From NCBI GenBank assembly GCA_030448265.1, contig JAUJNG010000003.1:186001-250000 (forward strand): a stretch of 64,000 nt of DNA, written 5' to 3'. The translations under genes were made by a program, and so were the position numbers. The notes under the pieces are model-generated. The model was not told where the DNA came from, did no database searches, and worked only from the letters and a program-made list of their open reading frames with translations. Every line of letters begins with the position of its first letter. The stretch's first letter is position 1. Source of the DNA: Abditibacterium sp. GTDB taxonomy: Bacteria; Armatimonadota; Abditibacteriia; Abditibacteriales; Abditibacteriaceae. Positions 28,080 through 36,580 of this stretch are shown here, piece by piece.

Positions 28080-29471
28080 AAACTGCGACTGATGCTTCAA
28101 GCGCGCCGGTTCTTTGGGAATCACGATGGCGCTCCCAACCGGCGTTTTTGGAAGCAAAGTGGGATTCAACGGTTTCGGCGTCGCAACCGGCGCAGCGGGA
28201 GGTTTGGGCGCAGGTGGCAGCACCCGCTCGTTGACATAAAGCCGCGAGCGCGCGCGCAGCCAGCTTCCGCCGTCGAGTTTCGGATCGTTGGCCCAGCGCG
28301 GCGACGCCACGACGAGGTTCGCTCGCATGATGGAGGCGGTGAAAACCGGCACTTCGTCGCCCGCGAAACGCAGCACGCTGCCGTCGATTTGAGCGGTGTC
28401 GCCGCGCAAAATGGCCGTCACATCGACGTTTTGCAACTGCGAATCGCTCGCAAACGCGGCTTTGACGAGCCGCGCGGCGACTTCGGCAGTCTGGTGGCGC
28501 AAATCAGGAATCTCGCGCGCGATTTCAAAACGCAGCGCGGCGGCGCGATAAGCCCTGCCCCCCGCGCGCACCGGCGCAACTTCGACATCCAGCAAGCGAA
28601 ACGGACGCGCGAGCGGCGTGAGTTTGCCCCTGAGAAACTTTTCAACTTCGGGCAAAAACTGGTGCGAGCGCTTGGAAAGCGCGAGTTCTTCGGCGCTGAG
28701 TTGCACGGTCGCTTCGGCGAGGCCCTCGCCTTCCTGCAAAACCGCGCGCGCGGCGCGCGTGGCCTGGAGCGGCGCCTCGGAAGCCGACGGCGCCGCCGTC
28801 GCGGGCGAATTCCAAAACGCTGGCAGTTTGGAGGCGAAACGCGGCGTCGCGGCGAGGGAAACGTAAGTCGCGCCCAGAGTCAGGAAGAGAATTGCCGCCG
28901 CGCCCGCGAAATGGAGCGCCGGTTTGGAAGTGAAAATGCGCCAGCGCGCCTCGAACATCGCGCCGCACAGCGCGGCGGCGCCCGCGCCCAGCAACGCGCC
29001 GACCGCGACATCGGCGAAGTAGTTGGTGCCGCAAAACATCCGCGCGATGCCGAGCAGAATGGTCAGAAAAGCACCGAAAACTCCCCATTTGCGGCTCGAA
29101 AAGCCCAGCGCGATGGCCAGAATCGCCGCGATTGCGATTTCGTAGCAGGGAAAGGAGTTGTCCTGCGGCTCTAAGACCAGCAAATTGACGCGGCGCGTCA
29201 TAAACGGGCGCGGCGAAACGTTGCCGAGGTTCAAAACCTGGGCGAGATATTCGAAAACCAGGGCCAGAAACGCCGCCAGAAGCAGCGCGAACGCGACCGC
29301 GAAGACGATGCGCGCGCGCGGCGCGGCGTCGTCGCGGCGCGGAAACAGCAGCAGTTGCGCCAGCAGAAGCGTCGCCATCGCGGGCACGGCGCCGACGTAA
29401 AAAAAGCGCATCGCGCCGTCGAGAAGCGGCCAGCGCCCCGCGAGGTCGTTGAGAAAAAGGAAAAGTTGCAC
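28077..29471 (-). CDS. PAP2-fold membrane protein lacking both catalytic histidines
   Basis: About 464 residues. The first ~165 form a PAP2-like six-helix domain: LNDLAGRWPLLDGAMRF (like bacterial undecaprenyl-PP phosphatases), SPRPF at 86-90 (motif C1), PCYE at 108-111 where PSGH is expected (C2), and ARMFCGTNYFAD at 143-154 where SRxxxxxHxxxD is expected (C3). Both catalytic His positions are replaced (Glu111, Asn150), so hydrolase activity is doubtful. A ~280-residue soluble C-terminal region follows one more helix near 185-205. The start is GTG 29471; no strong ribosome site is seen, and sequence further upstream is palindromic. The last codons and stop lie in the family B repeat. Confidence 0.7.
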   Translation of the reverse strand: MQLFLFLNDLAGRWPLLDGAMRFFYVGAVPAMATLLLAQLLLFPRRDDAAPRARIVFAVAFALLLAAFLALVFEYLAQVLNLGNVSPRPFMTRRVNLLVLEPQDNSFPCYEIAIAAILAIALGFSSRKWGVFGAFLTILLGIARMFCGTNYFADVAVGALLGAGAAALCGAMFEARWRIFTSKPALHFAGAAAILFLTLGATYVSLAATPRFASKLPAFWNSPATAAPSASEAPLQATRAARAVLQEGEGLAEATVQLSAEELALSKRSHQFLPEVEKFLRGKLTPLARPFRLLDVEVAPVRAGGRAYRAAALRFEIAREIPDLRHQTAEVAARLVKAAFASDSQLQNVDVTAILRGDTAQIDGSVLRFAGDEVPVFTASIMRANLVVASPRWANDPKLDGGSWLRARSRLYVNERVLPPAPKPPAAPVATPKPLNPTLLPKTPVGSAIVIPKEPARLKHQSQF

Positions 29472-29841
29472 GCCGGAAAATTGCGGAAAAGTCGGGGCAA
29501 GTATAAAAGGAAGCGCGAATTTGGCTTTTTTCCTGGGAAGAAGCGAGAAACCTGACGCAAAATGGGTGTCATACTGGGGGCGCCTGGCTGTTGCGAACAA
29601 CGATTCCGAGAGTTTTCCCGTCGCTTCGCTCCGGCCCTCACCCGCCGCTTCGCGGCACCCTCTCCCGCAAGCGGGAGAAGGACACACTCTTACCCTCGTG
29701 ATTTCACTGCTCGGTTGAAGCTGCGCGCTCTGTCCTTCTCCCGCTTGTGGGAGAGGGTGCCGCGAAGCGGCGGGTGAGGGCCGGAGCGGAGCGACGGAAA
29801 ACTCCGTAATCGTTCTTCGCAACAGCCAGTGCATTTTCCTT
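29472..29841. other. Intergenic region between divergent genes, mostly one 246-bp palindrome
   Basis: This gap must hold the promoters of the divergent PAP2-fold gene and the 29842 gene. Nearly two thirds of it is the family A palindrome at 29584-29829. The remaining ~110 bases on the PAP2 side contain GTATAAAAGG (about 29501), but no convincing -35/-10 pair was found. Confidence 0.6.
29584..29829. repeat. 246-bp near-perfect palindrome, family A copy 4
   Basis: The outer arms CTGGCTGTTGCGAACAACGA (from 29584) and its near-complement (ending 29829) enclose the same family A core as copies 1 and 2: CGTCGCTTCGCTCCGGCCCT, CCCGCAAGCGGGAGAAGGAC, then complements. The loop ACACTCTTACCCTCGTGATT is family A-like. 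Paired arms total about 100 bases per side, the largest in the window. Confidence 0.9.
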
Positions 29842-30510
29842 ATGGCCTCCCTCCTCGCATTAGGCGCGCTCCTGGGCATAGCGATTCTGGCGCTTTTTCC
29901 CGACCCGCGCCTGTTGCCGCCCACCGCGCTGCTGCCCGAAAAAACCGCGCTGTTGTTTCTCGCCGCGCTGTTTGTGGTGGCGCTCGTGCCCTCGCTGCAT
30001 CGCAAATTGAGCGAAAACCGCGACGCGGCGACTTTTGCCTTTCTGTGCGCGTTTTCGTGCTGTTTCACCTCGCCGAACGCGCTGGCCCGCGCGAAGGCTT
30101 TTCGCTGCGGCTCGCGCTGCTGCCCGAAGACCAATTTCCGCTTTCCTACGCGCTTCGACTCGCGGTTTTGGGCGCGATTCTGTCGTTTCCGGCGTGGTGG
30201 AAAAGCGGCGGGCCAGAGGCGTTTCATAGTCGCGGCGCTGGGGTTAATTGGCGCGCTGGGGGTGGGAAGTTTCTGGTTTTTAGCGCGCTTTTATGCCGTC
30301 GGGCCAACCGAAACGCTCGATCCGACACCGCTTGCGACGCTGTTTTTGCAAATTTTAGGCTACGGCGCGCTGGCAGCGCTGTGCCGCGCGGCGACGAATT
30401 CGCCCGCCACCACGCGCGTGCTGTTGCGCTTGATGCCGCTCCTTCTGGCCCTGGTGTGGGCCAAACTCCACTTTTTCCCCGCGCCGCTTCCGGCTGAGGA
30501 GGACGAATGA
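29842..30510 (+). CDS. Membrane protein of polysaccharide operon, middle read in wrong frame
   Basis: A 222-residue hydrophobic protein whose frame is open, but residues ~71-127 are not hydrophobic and are Arg/Cys-rich, whereas the alternative frame there reads as membrane protein (ALLPEDQFPLSYALRLAVLG). One base appears missing in TTTT 30052-30055 and one extra in TTT 30222-30224; the two errors compensate. The corrected protein would have about six helices. The stop overlaps the next start by 4 bases (ATGA), so it is coupled to the O-antigen-ligase-like gene. No family recognised; probably an assembly partner in glycan synthesis. Confidence 0.55.
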   Translation: MASLLALGALLGIAILALFPDPRLLPPTALLPEKTALLFLAALFVVALVPSLHRKLSENRDAATFAFLCAFSCCFTSPNALARAKAFRCGSRCCPKTNFRFPTRFDSRFWARFCRFRRGGKAAGQRRFIVAALGLIGALGVGSFWFLARFYAVGPTETLDPTPLATLFLQILGYGALAALCRAATNSPATTRVLLRLMPLLLALVWAKLHFFPAPLPAEEDE

Positions 30511-31864
30511 AAAAGGTGCTTTCCCTGTTGGACAGCGCGAGTCTGGCGGCGCTGGTCGTGGCGATGTGCAGTCAGGTCGATGTGCGCCGCGTCGGGCGCG
30601 ATACGCTCGCCGAAGGGCTGGGCTACGCCACCAAAACTCTCGCCGTCGCGCTCTCCGATGTGGTTTTTCTCGCCGTGGTTTTGTGGTTCATCGCGCGCAC
30701 TGTTCAAACTCGCAGTTGGCGCAAATTATGGTGGCCGCCTCTGCCGTGTTTCGCGCTGCTGTTTGCCCTTGTTTTGTCGGCGCTGCATTCGGGGCCGGTT
30801 GTCGGCGCGGTGGCGGCTTCGCTGGGCGAAAACGGACTGGGGCCGCGCGCTTTTATCACCAAGGAAAGCAAGGAAGCCATCGCGGAAATCGTTCAGTGGA
30901 GCGCCTATTTTCTGGTCGCGCCCTGGCTTTTCGTCAACCTCCTTCACGACCGGCGCGAGGATTTTATTTCGCGGCGCAATTTGGCGATTGTCGCGTTTGC
31001 CGTTGCGACTTTGCTTTCCGGCCTCGCGGCGCTGACACAGTTGCGGTCGTTCACCGAAAGCGCGCCGCGCGGTTTGTTTTCGTCGCCGCACATTTACGGC
31101 GCGTTTCTGGCCATCGCCATTCCGGTTTTGCTGGAAAACGGGTCGCCGAACTCGCGGCGCATTCAAGCGAAATTATTGCATTTTATCTCATTCAACATGA
31201 TTTTAGTGGCGTTGGTGACGGTCGTTTCGCCCTGGGCGCTCGTCGCGGCGGCGCTGGGAATGGTAGTGGCGGCTCTCGCGTGCGACGCCACCGTCCGCCT
31301 CAAGGCGTATCGCCTATGCTTCGTGGCGTTTTTTGCGATTCTCGGCTTCAGTTTCTGGCGGCTGTTGCCCGCTTTAGAGCCGTATCGCGCGGCGGAAACG
31401 CGCGTCGCCTCGAACGATCAAAAAGTGAAAAAACAATACGTCGAATGGGGGGCCGCGCTGGGCTGGAGCGTGCCGCGCGAGCGCGCTTTGCGACCGGCGT
31501 CGGGCCTGGCAACTATCAGCAGAACATCGGCCCGCTTTATAATGCGCTGCCCAACGAGGAAAAAATGCCGCCCGATTCCAACAATCTTTATCTGGTGCAG
31601 GCGGTTTCAGTTGGAATTTTGGGACTGGGCGCGTTGTTGTGGGTGGTGGCTCATTTTTGGACTCTGGCGTGGCGCGCCAGCAGAAAATCGCCGTCCGACT
31701 GGCTGGGCGCGGGCGTGGTGGCCGCGCTGTCGAGCTGGTTATTTATCAACCTTTTTCACGCCTCCATCGTCCGAGGCGCCGGATTGGTTCTGGCGTTTCT
31801 TTTCGCGCTCGCGGTGATCGCGTGGCAGGGCGAGCGCAACGCGCAGCACACTTCCGAAGTCTGA
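30507..31864 (+). pseudogene. O-antigen ligase/polymerase-like (Wzy/WaaL) membrane protein, one frameshift
   Basis: Ribosome site GAGGAGG lies 6 bases before ATG 30507. About ten helices follow, with APRGLFSSPHIYGAFLAIAIP and, after correction, FATGVGPGNYQQNIGPLYN, the GVGPGNF/Y motif of the WaaL/Wzy family periplasmic loop. The frame breaks at TTT 31487-31489, where one T seems missing; the second part continues in another frame to 31864. Restored length is about 452 residues. The expected role is polymerising or ligating polyprenyl-linked glycans at the periplasmic face. As sequenced it is broken; an assembly error is as likely as a real mutation. Confidence 0.75.
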
Positions 31865-31872
31865 CCATTGCT

Positions 31873-32389
31873 ATGAAAACCCCAAAACTCTTTCTTTGCG
31901 GCGCGAGTCTCGCGCTTTTTCCGGCGGCGGGCTTCGCCGCTAACGCCAAAGTCTGTTTTGAAGCCGAAAAACCGGCCTCGATTCAATCTCCCCTGAAAAA
32001 AGTCACCGGCAAAGGCGCCAAAGTGTCGGGCGGCGGCTATCTCGAAATTCCCTGGGATGGGAACAAAACCAAGGGCATCGGGCAATCGACCTACAAATTC
32101 AACGTCAAAACGGCGGGCACCCTACTACATCTGGGCGCGCACTTTCTGGGCGAACGGCTGTGGCAACTCGGTCGAAGTCTCGGTCAACGGCAGCGACGGC
32201 AAAATTCTGGGCGAAGACGGCACCTACGACGCCTGGCACTGGGTCGGCGGACGCGCGCGCGTCACGCTCAAAGCGGGACAGAACACTCTGGTTCTGAAAA
32301 ACCGCGAAACCGGCGTGATGGTCGATCAATTTTTCTTCTGTCAGGACGGCGATTACACGCCCACCGCGATTCGCAAAATCACTTCGTAA
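31873..32389 (+). pseudogene. Exported CBM6/35-like carbohydrate-binding protein, one frameshift
   Basis: ATG 31873 starts a signal peptide (hydrophobic residues, cleavage after GFAA), then VCFEAEKPASIQ, SGGGYLEIPW and, after correction, NVKTAGTYYIWARTFWANGC, VSVNGSDGKI and GQNTLVLKNRETGVMVDQFF. This is the beta-sandwich pattern of CBM6/CBM35 modules. The shift is one extra C in CCC 32120-32122. Restored length is 171 residues, a single module with no catalytic domain. It starts 8 bases after the O-antigen-ligase-like stop and is followed by a strong terminator, so it closes that operon. Confidence 0.7.
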
Positions 32390-32403
32390 GACAAATTTTC
32401 ATC

Positions 32404-32438
32404 AAAAAGCCGCCGGCGATTGCGCTGGCGGCTTTTTT
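32404..32438 (+). terminator. Rho-independent terminator
   Basis: AAAAAGCCGCC (32404-32414) pairs with GGCGGCTTTTTT (32427-32438) around a 12-base loop, giving a GC-rich stem followed by six T. It lies 15 bases after the CBM-like gene and ends the 29842-32389 operon. Confidence 0.9.
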
Positions 32439-32469
32439 GTCGCTGGACGGACGCGAAGTTGGCGATAGA

Positions 32470-32630
32470 CCGGAAGCTAAAGCATCCGTCTGGGGCCTGC
32501 GGCCTTGGGTGCTTCGCACCCCATCGTGACAGCGACTTGCCACGTTTCAGATGATGTGACTCAATTGGAGGGCGAGCGGGTGCGAAGCACCCAAGGCCGC
32601 AGGCCCCCAGACGGATGCTTTAGCTTCCGG
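32470..32630. repeat. Palindrome with ~52-bp arms
   Basis: The left arm 32470-32521 (CGGAAGCTAAAGCATCCGTC, CCTTGGGTGCTTCGCACCC) pairs with 32578-32630; the only difference is one extra G in the right arm. The 56-base loop shows no similarity to other families. It separates the terminator from the DUF2207 gene. Confidence 0.9.
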
Positions 32631-32647
32631 CCAACCGATGAATTAAA

Positions 32648-34384
32648 ATGCCGCTCGTGATCCGAATTTTTCGCTTTTTCCTCGTTTTCTACGCGCTGTT
32701 GTGGACGGGCAGCGCGCGCGCCGAAGAAATTCAGTCGTTTCACGCCGAAATTCGCGCTCGAAGCGACACTTCGCTCGATGTCACCGAAATCATCACCATG
32801 GATTTTCAGGGCGCCGAGCGTCACGGCATCTACCGCATCATTCCCATGGTTTACGACCGCAACGGCGGGCGCTACACCATTCATCTGCGCGTTTTGGGCG
32901 TCACCGACGCCAAAAACCAGTCGCACAGCTTTGAAACTTCGCGCCAGGGCCGCGACATCAACATCAAAATCGGCGACCCCGACCGCACCGTGAGCGGCGT
33001 TCAGGTTTACAAAATCCATTATCTCGTGCGCCGCGCCGTCAACTTTTTCGGCGGCGCGCCGGAGGTGTATTGGAACGCGACCGGCAACGAATGGCCCTTC
33101 GCCATGAAAAATGCTTCGGCGCGCTTTTATCCGCCGCCCCATGTTCCCGTTGCGAGCCTTAAAACCGATTCGTTTTTCGGCCCGCCTGGGGAGACGCAGC
33201 GCGCCAATGTCCAAACCGAAGCGAAATCGGTGCTGTTTTACACCCCGAATCTGCCGCCTGGCGACGGTCTGACGCTTGTCGCCGGACTTCCCGCCGCTTC
33301 GATGACGCCGCCCTCGCTGCTCCAGAGCTTTCTGTGGTTTTTCGCCGATTGATGGCCCGCCTTCACCTTTCCGCTTCTGGCTGGCTCGATTATCACCATC
33401 CTGTGGAATCAATCGGGCCGCGATGTCGAGGGCAATCTGCCGGCGCAGGTCGAATGGGCGCCGCCGCGCGATCTCAGCCCCGCCGAAGTGGGAACTTTAG
33501 TGGATGAATCGTGCGACATGACCGACATCGTTTCCACGTTGATCGACCTCACGGCGCGCGGTTATCTGCGTATCGAGGAGGTGGAGGGCCAGAAACTTCT
33601 CTTTTTGCAGTCGAAAGACTACGCTTTCATCCGCACCCGCGAACACGCTCTCGACGACCGTCTTTTGCCGCACGAAGCGACCTTTTTGCGCGGCATTTTC
33701 GGCGCCGACGCGGCGGGCGACCGCCTGGTGATGCTTTCCAGCCTCAAAGAACATTTCTACGTTCATCTGGCGCCCATTCGCGACTCGATTTACGACTCGC
33801 TCACCCAGAAACGGCTGTTCACCGCCAATCCCGCGACCACGCGCCAGACTTATCAGACCATCGGCGTGATTATCTTCGTGCTGGGGTTTCTGGCGACGAC
33901 CTTTCTATTTACGCTCGGCGCTGTCGCTTATGGCATCGGGCTTTGCCTGACCGGAGTCATCATCTTTTTCAGCGCGCGCGCCATGCCCGCCAAAACCGCG
34001 ACGGGAAGCCGCAAACTGCGCGAATGCGTGGGTTTTCAGCGTTTCGTGCGACTGGCGGAAAAAGACCGCATCGAAAAACTCATCACCGACGACCCCACTA
34101 TTTTCGGGCGTTTGCTGCCCTACGCGATGGTTCTGGGCGTGGGCGACGAATGGGCCGGAAAATTTGCCGGTCTGATGACGCAGCCGCCCGACTGGTATTC
34201 CGGCTCGACCGACGACTTTTCGACCCATTACTTCGTCAATTCGCTGGGACGAGGCATGAATTCGATGGGGCAGACCTTCGCTTCGACGCCGCCTTCGCAA
34301 AGTAGTGGCGGAAGCGGCGGAAGCGGTTTTTCGGGCGGCGGGAGCGGCGGCGGATTTGGCGGCGGTGGAGGCGGGAGTTGGTGA
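32648..34384 (+). pseudogene. DUF2207 family membrane protein interrupted by an in-frame TGA
   Basis: A signal peptide is followed by the DUF2207 extracytoplasmic domain (ITMDFQGAERHGIYRIIPM, VQVYKIHYLVRRAVNFF, YWNATGNEWPF). At 33350-33352 a TGA interrupts; the same frame continues without a break as WPAFTFPLLAGSIITILWN, a membrane helix, then LSPAEVGTLVDESCD, a cytosolic domain, two more helices and the glycine-rich tail typical of the family. TGA is an ordinary stop elsewhere in the window (for example lptB). The whole reads as one 578-codon gene with a nonsense codon at codon 235, or as two polypeptides. Error, mutation and readthrough cannot be separated here. Confidence 0.75.
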
Positions 34385-34424
34385 ATGGGGTTTGGTGGAG
34401 TGTGGCGCAGGGTGTGATGGCTGA

Positions 34425-34569
34425 CCCCTCCCTAACCCTCCCCACAAGTCGGGTGCCCCCTGGGCGTGGGAACCGATCCAAATCCATCTTCCTGCAACTC
34501 TGACCAGAACCGTATGACCGGTTCCCACGCCCAGGGGGCACCCGACTTGTGGGGAGGGTTAGGGAGGGG
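34425..34569. repeat. Palindrome, family F copy 1, with 50-bp perfect arms
   Basis: Bases 34425-34474 are the exact reverse complement of 34520-34569 (CCCCTCCCTAACCCTCCCCA at the outer end, CTGGGCGTGGGAACC inside), with a 45-base loop. The outer part CCCCTCCCTAAC recurs in the palindrome at 59115-59254. It lies between the convergent DUF2207 and galE genes and could act as a bidirectional terminator. Confidence 0.95.
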
Positions 34570-34593
34570 AAAACCCTGCAAGTCCCACAAAAT

Positions 34594-35580
34594 CTACGAA
34601 CCGTAACCGTTGGGATGCGACTTATGCCACTTCCACGCGGTTTCGACAATCGGCCCGATGGTGGGATATTGCACCTTCCAGCCCAACTCGGTTTTGGCTT
34701 TGGTGGCGTCGGCGTAAAGCGCGGGCGGGTCTCCGGCGCGTCGCGGTTTCTCGACCGTCGGCACTTTCATGCCGGTGACTTGTTCGACGGCGGCGATGAC
34801 TTCGCGCACCGACGTGGGCGTTCCGGTTCCGAGATTGTAAAACAACGCGGCGCCAGGCTGGTTCAGCTGCTCGAAAACCGCGATGTGGGCGCGACTCAAA
34901 TCATCGACGTGAACGTAATCGCGCAAACAGGTGCCGTCGGGCGTGGGGTAATCGGTGCCGAAAATCTGGATGTTTTCGCGTTTGCTGGTTGCGGCGTCGA
35001 AAACGAGCGGAATGAGATGGGTTTCGGGATTGTGGTCTTCGCCAATCGAGCCGTCCTCCGCCGCGCCCGCCGCGTTGAAATAGCGAAACGCCGCGAAACT
35101 TAGACCGTGCGCGGGCGCGATGTTTCTCAGCGCGTGTTCGACATCGAGTTTGGTCTGGCCGTAAGGATTGATCGGGTTTTGCGGCGTCTCTTCCACGATG
35201 GGCGGTTCGACATCGCCGTAGGTGGCGCAGGTCGAGGAAAAAACGAATTTTTTGACGCCGCAGTCCAGCATGGCGCGCAAGAGATGGTAGGTGGCGACGC
35301 TGTTGTTGAAATAGTATTTGAGCGGGTCGGAAACGCTTTCGCCGACATAAGCGTAGGCCGCGAAATGCATCACGACTTCAATTTTTTCGGATTCCAGAAT
35401 GGCGCGCATCGCGCTTTCGTCGCCGATTTGGGCGTCGTAAAGGGGAATTTCGGGGGCAACGGCGGCGCGGTGGCCGTAAACCATGTTGTCCACAACGACG
35501 GGCCGGTGACCCGCCTGCGCCAGTTGGCGCACACAGTGGCTGCCGATATATCCGGCGCCGCCCACGACTAAAACATTCAT
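34594..35580 (-). CDS. galE: UDP-glucose 4-epimerase
   Basis: A 328-residue short-chain dehydrogenase-type epimerase. GGAGYIGSH near the N-terminus is the NAD-binding glycine motif, FSSTCATYG contains the catalytic Ser/Thr, NPYGQTKLDVE has the catalytic Tyr and Lys, and RYFNAAGAAEDGSIGED is typical of GalE. It interconverts UDP-glucose and UDP-galactose in the cytosol, giving precursors for the surface glycans suggested by other genes here. ATG 35580 begins exactly at the first beta strand; longer in-frame extensions run into the palindromic repeat upstream. Confidence 0.95.
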   Translation of the reverse strand: MNVLVVGGAGYIGSHCVRQLAQAGHRPVVVDNMVYGHRAAVAPEIPLYDAQIGDESAMRAILESEKIEVVMHFAAYAYVGESVSDPLKYYFNNSVATYHLLRAMLDCGVKKFVFSSTCATYGDVEPPIVEETPQNPINPYGQTKLDVEHALRNIAPAHGLSFAAFRYFNAAGAAEDGSIGEDHNPETHLIPLVFDAATSKRENIQIFGTDYPTPDGTCLRDYVHVDDLSRAHIAVFEQLNQPGAALFYNLGTGTPTSVREVIAAVEQVTGMKVPTVEKPRRAGDPPALYADATKAKTELGWKVQYPTIGPIVETAWKWHKSHPNGYGS

Positions 35581-35620
35581 ATTTTCCTTTGGTGATTTCA
35601 GATATTGGTCAAATGGAGAG

Positions 35621-35703
35621 ATTTCGTAGGGACATGGCTTGCCATGTCCTTCCACCAATCGCGATGTTTTCCAAGGACACGGCAAGCCATGTCCCTACGA
35701 AAT
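35621..35703. repeat. Palindrome with internally palindromic arms
   Basis: The left arm 35621-35651 (TAGGGACATGGCTTGCCATG) pairs with 35673-35703. Each arm contains its own inverted repeat (GACATGGC/GCCATGTC), so the element can fold as a cross. A shorter relative (AGGGACATGACGGTTACGTC) lies in the 54783 gap. Located between galE and the PIN gene. Confidence 0.85.
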
Positions 35704-35724
35704 TTCCGGCGCGAAGAAGAGCAG

Positions 35725-36426
35725 TTACGGCAAAGTCGCCACGAAAAGCCCCTCGATATTGCCAAAGGGCCGCGCCGCGCGCGTCACGAGCGGAATTTCG
35801 TGCGCGATGGCGGTCGCCGCGATGAGCGCGTCGAGTGCGCTGAGGCCGTTGGAGCCGTTTTCGAGCATGAGCTGCGCGGCTTTGGTCGAGGCCATCGGCC
35901 CCAGCGACAAAACCGCGAAAGGCTGCACGAAAGCGCGCACGCGGGCGCGCTGCGCGTCGTCTTCGCACAACTCCAGCAGTTTGAGATAAGTCGCGGTTGC
36001 GATGCGCGGTTCGACGGGCGGTTTTTCCCAGAAAACCCGCGTGGTTTCGAGTCCGAGAGCCAGGCCCAGCACCACATCGGTGTGAACCACGACCGGCGAA
36101 CCTTTGGGCAGCGCCGCGACGGTATCGGGCGAAACCGCTTCGTCTTCGGCGAAATTCTGGGCCAGATCGCGCTCGGCCCACAGTCCGCGCAGCGCGTCGG
36201 CGCCCAAAACATGGGCGGCGAGCGGCGCGGCGGCATTCGTATTGAGAACGGCGTGGCCGGTTTCGGCCTGTTTCCAGGCGGCGGGATCGGTTTTGGAGCG
36301 GTCGGGCGCCGCGAGCGGGAGCGTGGAGCGCGGCGCGATTTGAACGCCCAGCGCGCGCGAAAGTCGTTCGCGTTCGGTCTGCGGCAGTTGCACCGCGAGC
36401 GACATGGCTTCTTCGTAAAGGGACAT
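35725..36426 (-). CDS. PIN-domain protein with VapB-like N-terminal helix (possible fused toxin-antitoxin)
   Basis: A 233-residue protein. Residues ~105-233 read as a VapC-type PIN domain: VVVHTDVVLGLALG (Asp117), TYLKLLELCEDD (Glu152), SALDALIAATAIAHEIPLVTR (Asp199, then Thr-Arg), FGNIEGL at the end. The first 30 residues (YEEAMSLAVQLPQTERERLSRAL) resemble the helix found in VapB-like antitoxins and in RHH/AbrB partner proteins. No separate antitoxin gene is adjacent. PIN toxins cut RNA; here neutraliser and nuclease may be one chain. The fourth acidic residue of the family is not obvious, so activity is uncertain. Confidence 0.6.
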   Translation of the reverse strand: MSLYEEAMSLAVQLPQTERERLSRALGVQIAPRSTLPLAAPDRSKTDPAAWKQAETGHAVLNTNAAAPLAAHVLGADALRGLWAERDLAQNFAEDEAVSPDTVAALPKGSPVVVHTDVVLGLALGLETTRVFWEKPPVEPRIATATYLKLLELCEDDAQRARVRAFVQPFAVLSLGPMASTKAAQLMLENGSNGLSALDALIAATAIAHEIPLVTRAARPFGNIEGLFVATLP

Positions 36427-36450
36427 TTGGGACTCTTTTTAGTGCGTCAT

Positions 36451-36560
36451 AAATGAACCACAGAGGCACGGAGACACAGAGAAAAGCAAGAGAGAAGCTA
36501 AAGAGTGATTGGCACCCAATTCAAAAAATCTCTGTGTCTCCGTGTCTCTGTGGTTCATTT
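36451..36560. repeat. Palindrome with 32-bp arms (ACCACAGAG type)
   Basis: The left arm 36451-36482 (AAATGAACCACAGAGGCACG) pairs with 36529-36560, with one mismatch. The outer motif ACCACAGAG(A/G)CACGGAGACA also appears in a looser repeat at 43276-43362. It lies between the PIN gene and the exported protein gene. Confidence 0.85.
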
Positions 36561-36580
36561 AACACGCTTTCGAGAATTTT

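Noticed and set aside
33340..34384. Alternative genetic code with TGA as an amino acid
   Set aside because: TGA ends many other intact genes here (lptB, DUF4394-flanking genes, the cassette genes), so the single in-frame TGA in the DUF2207 gene is local.
606..34569. CRISPR array
   Set aside because: Although several sequences recur, there are no short direct repeats with regular unique spacers and no cas genes. The repeats are isolated inverted pairs.
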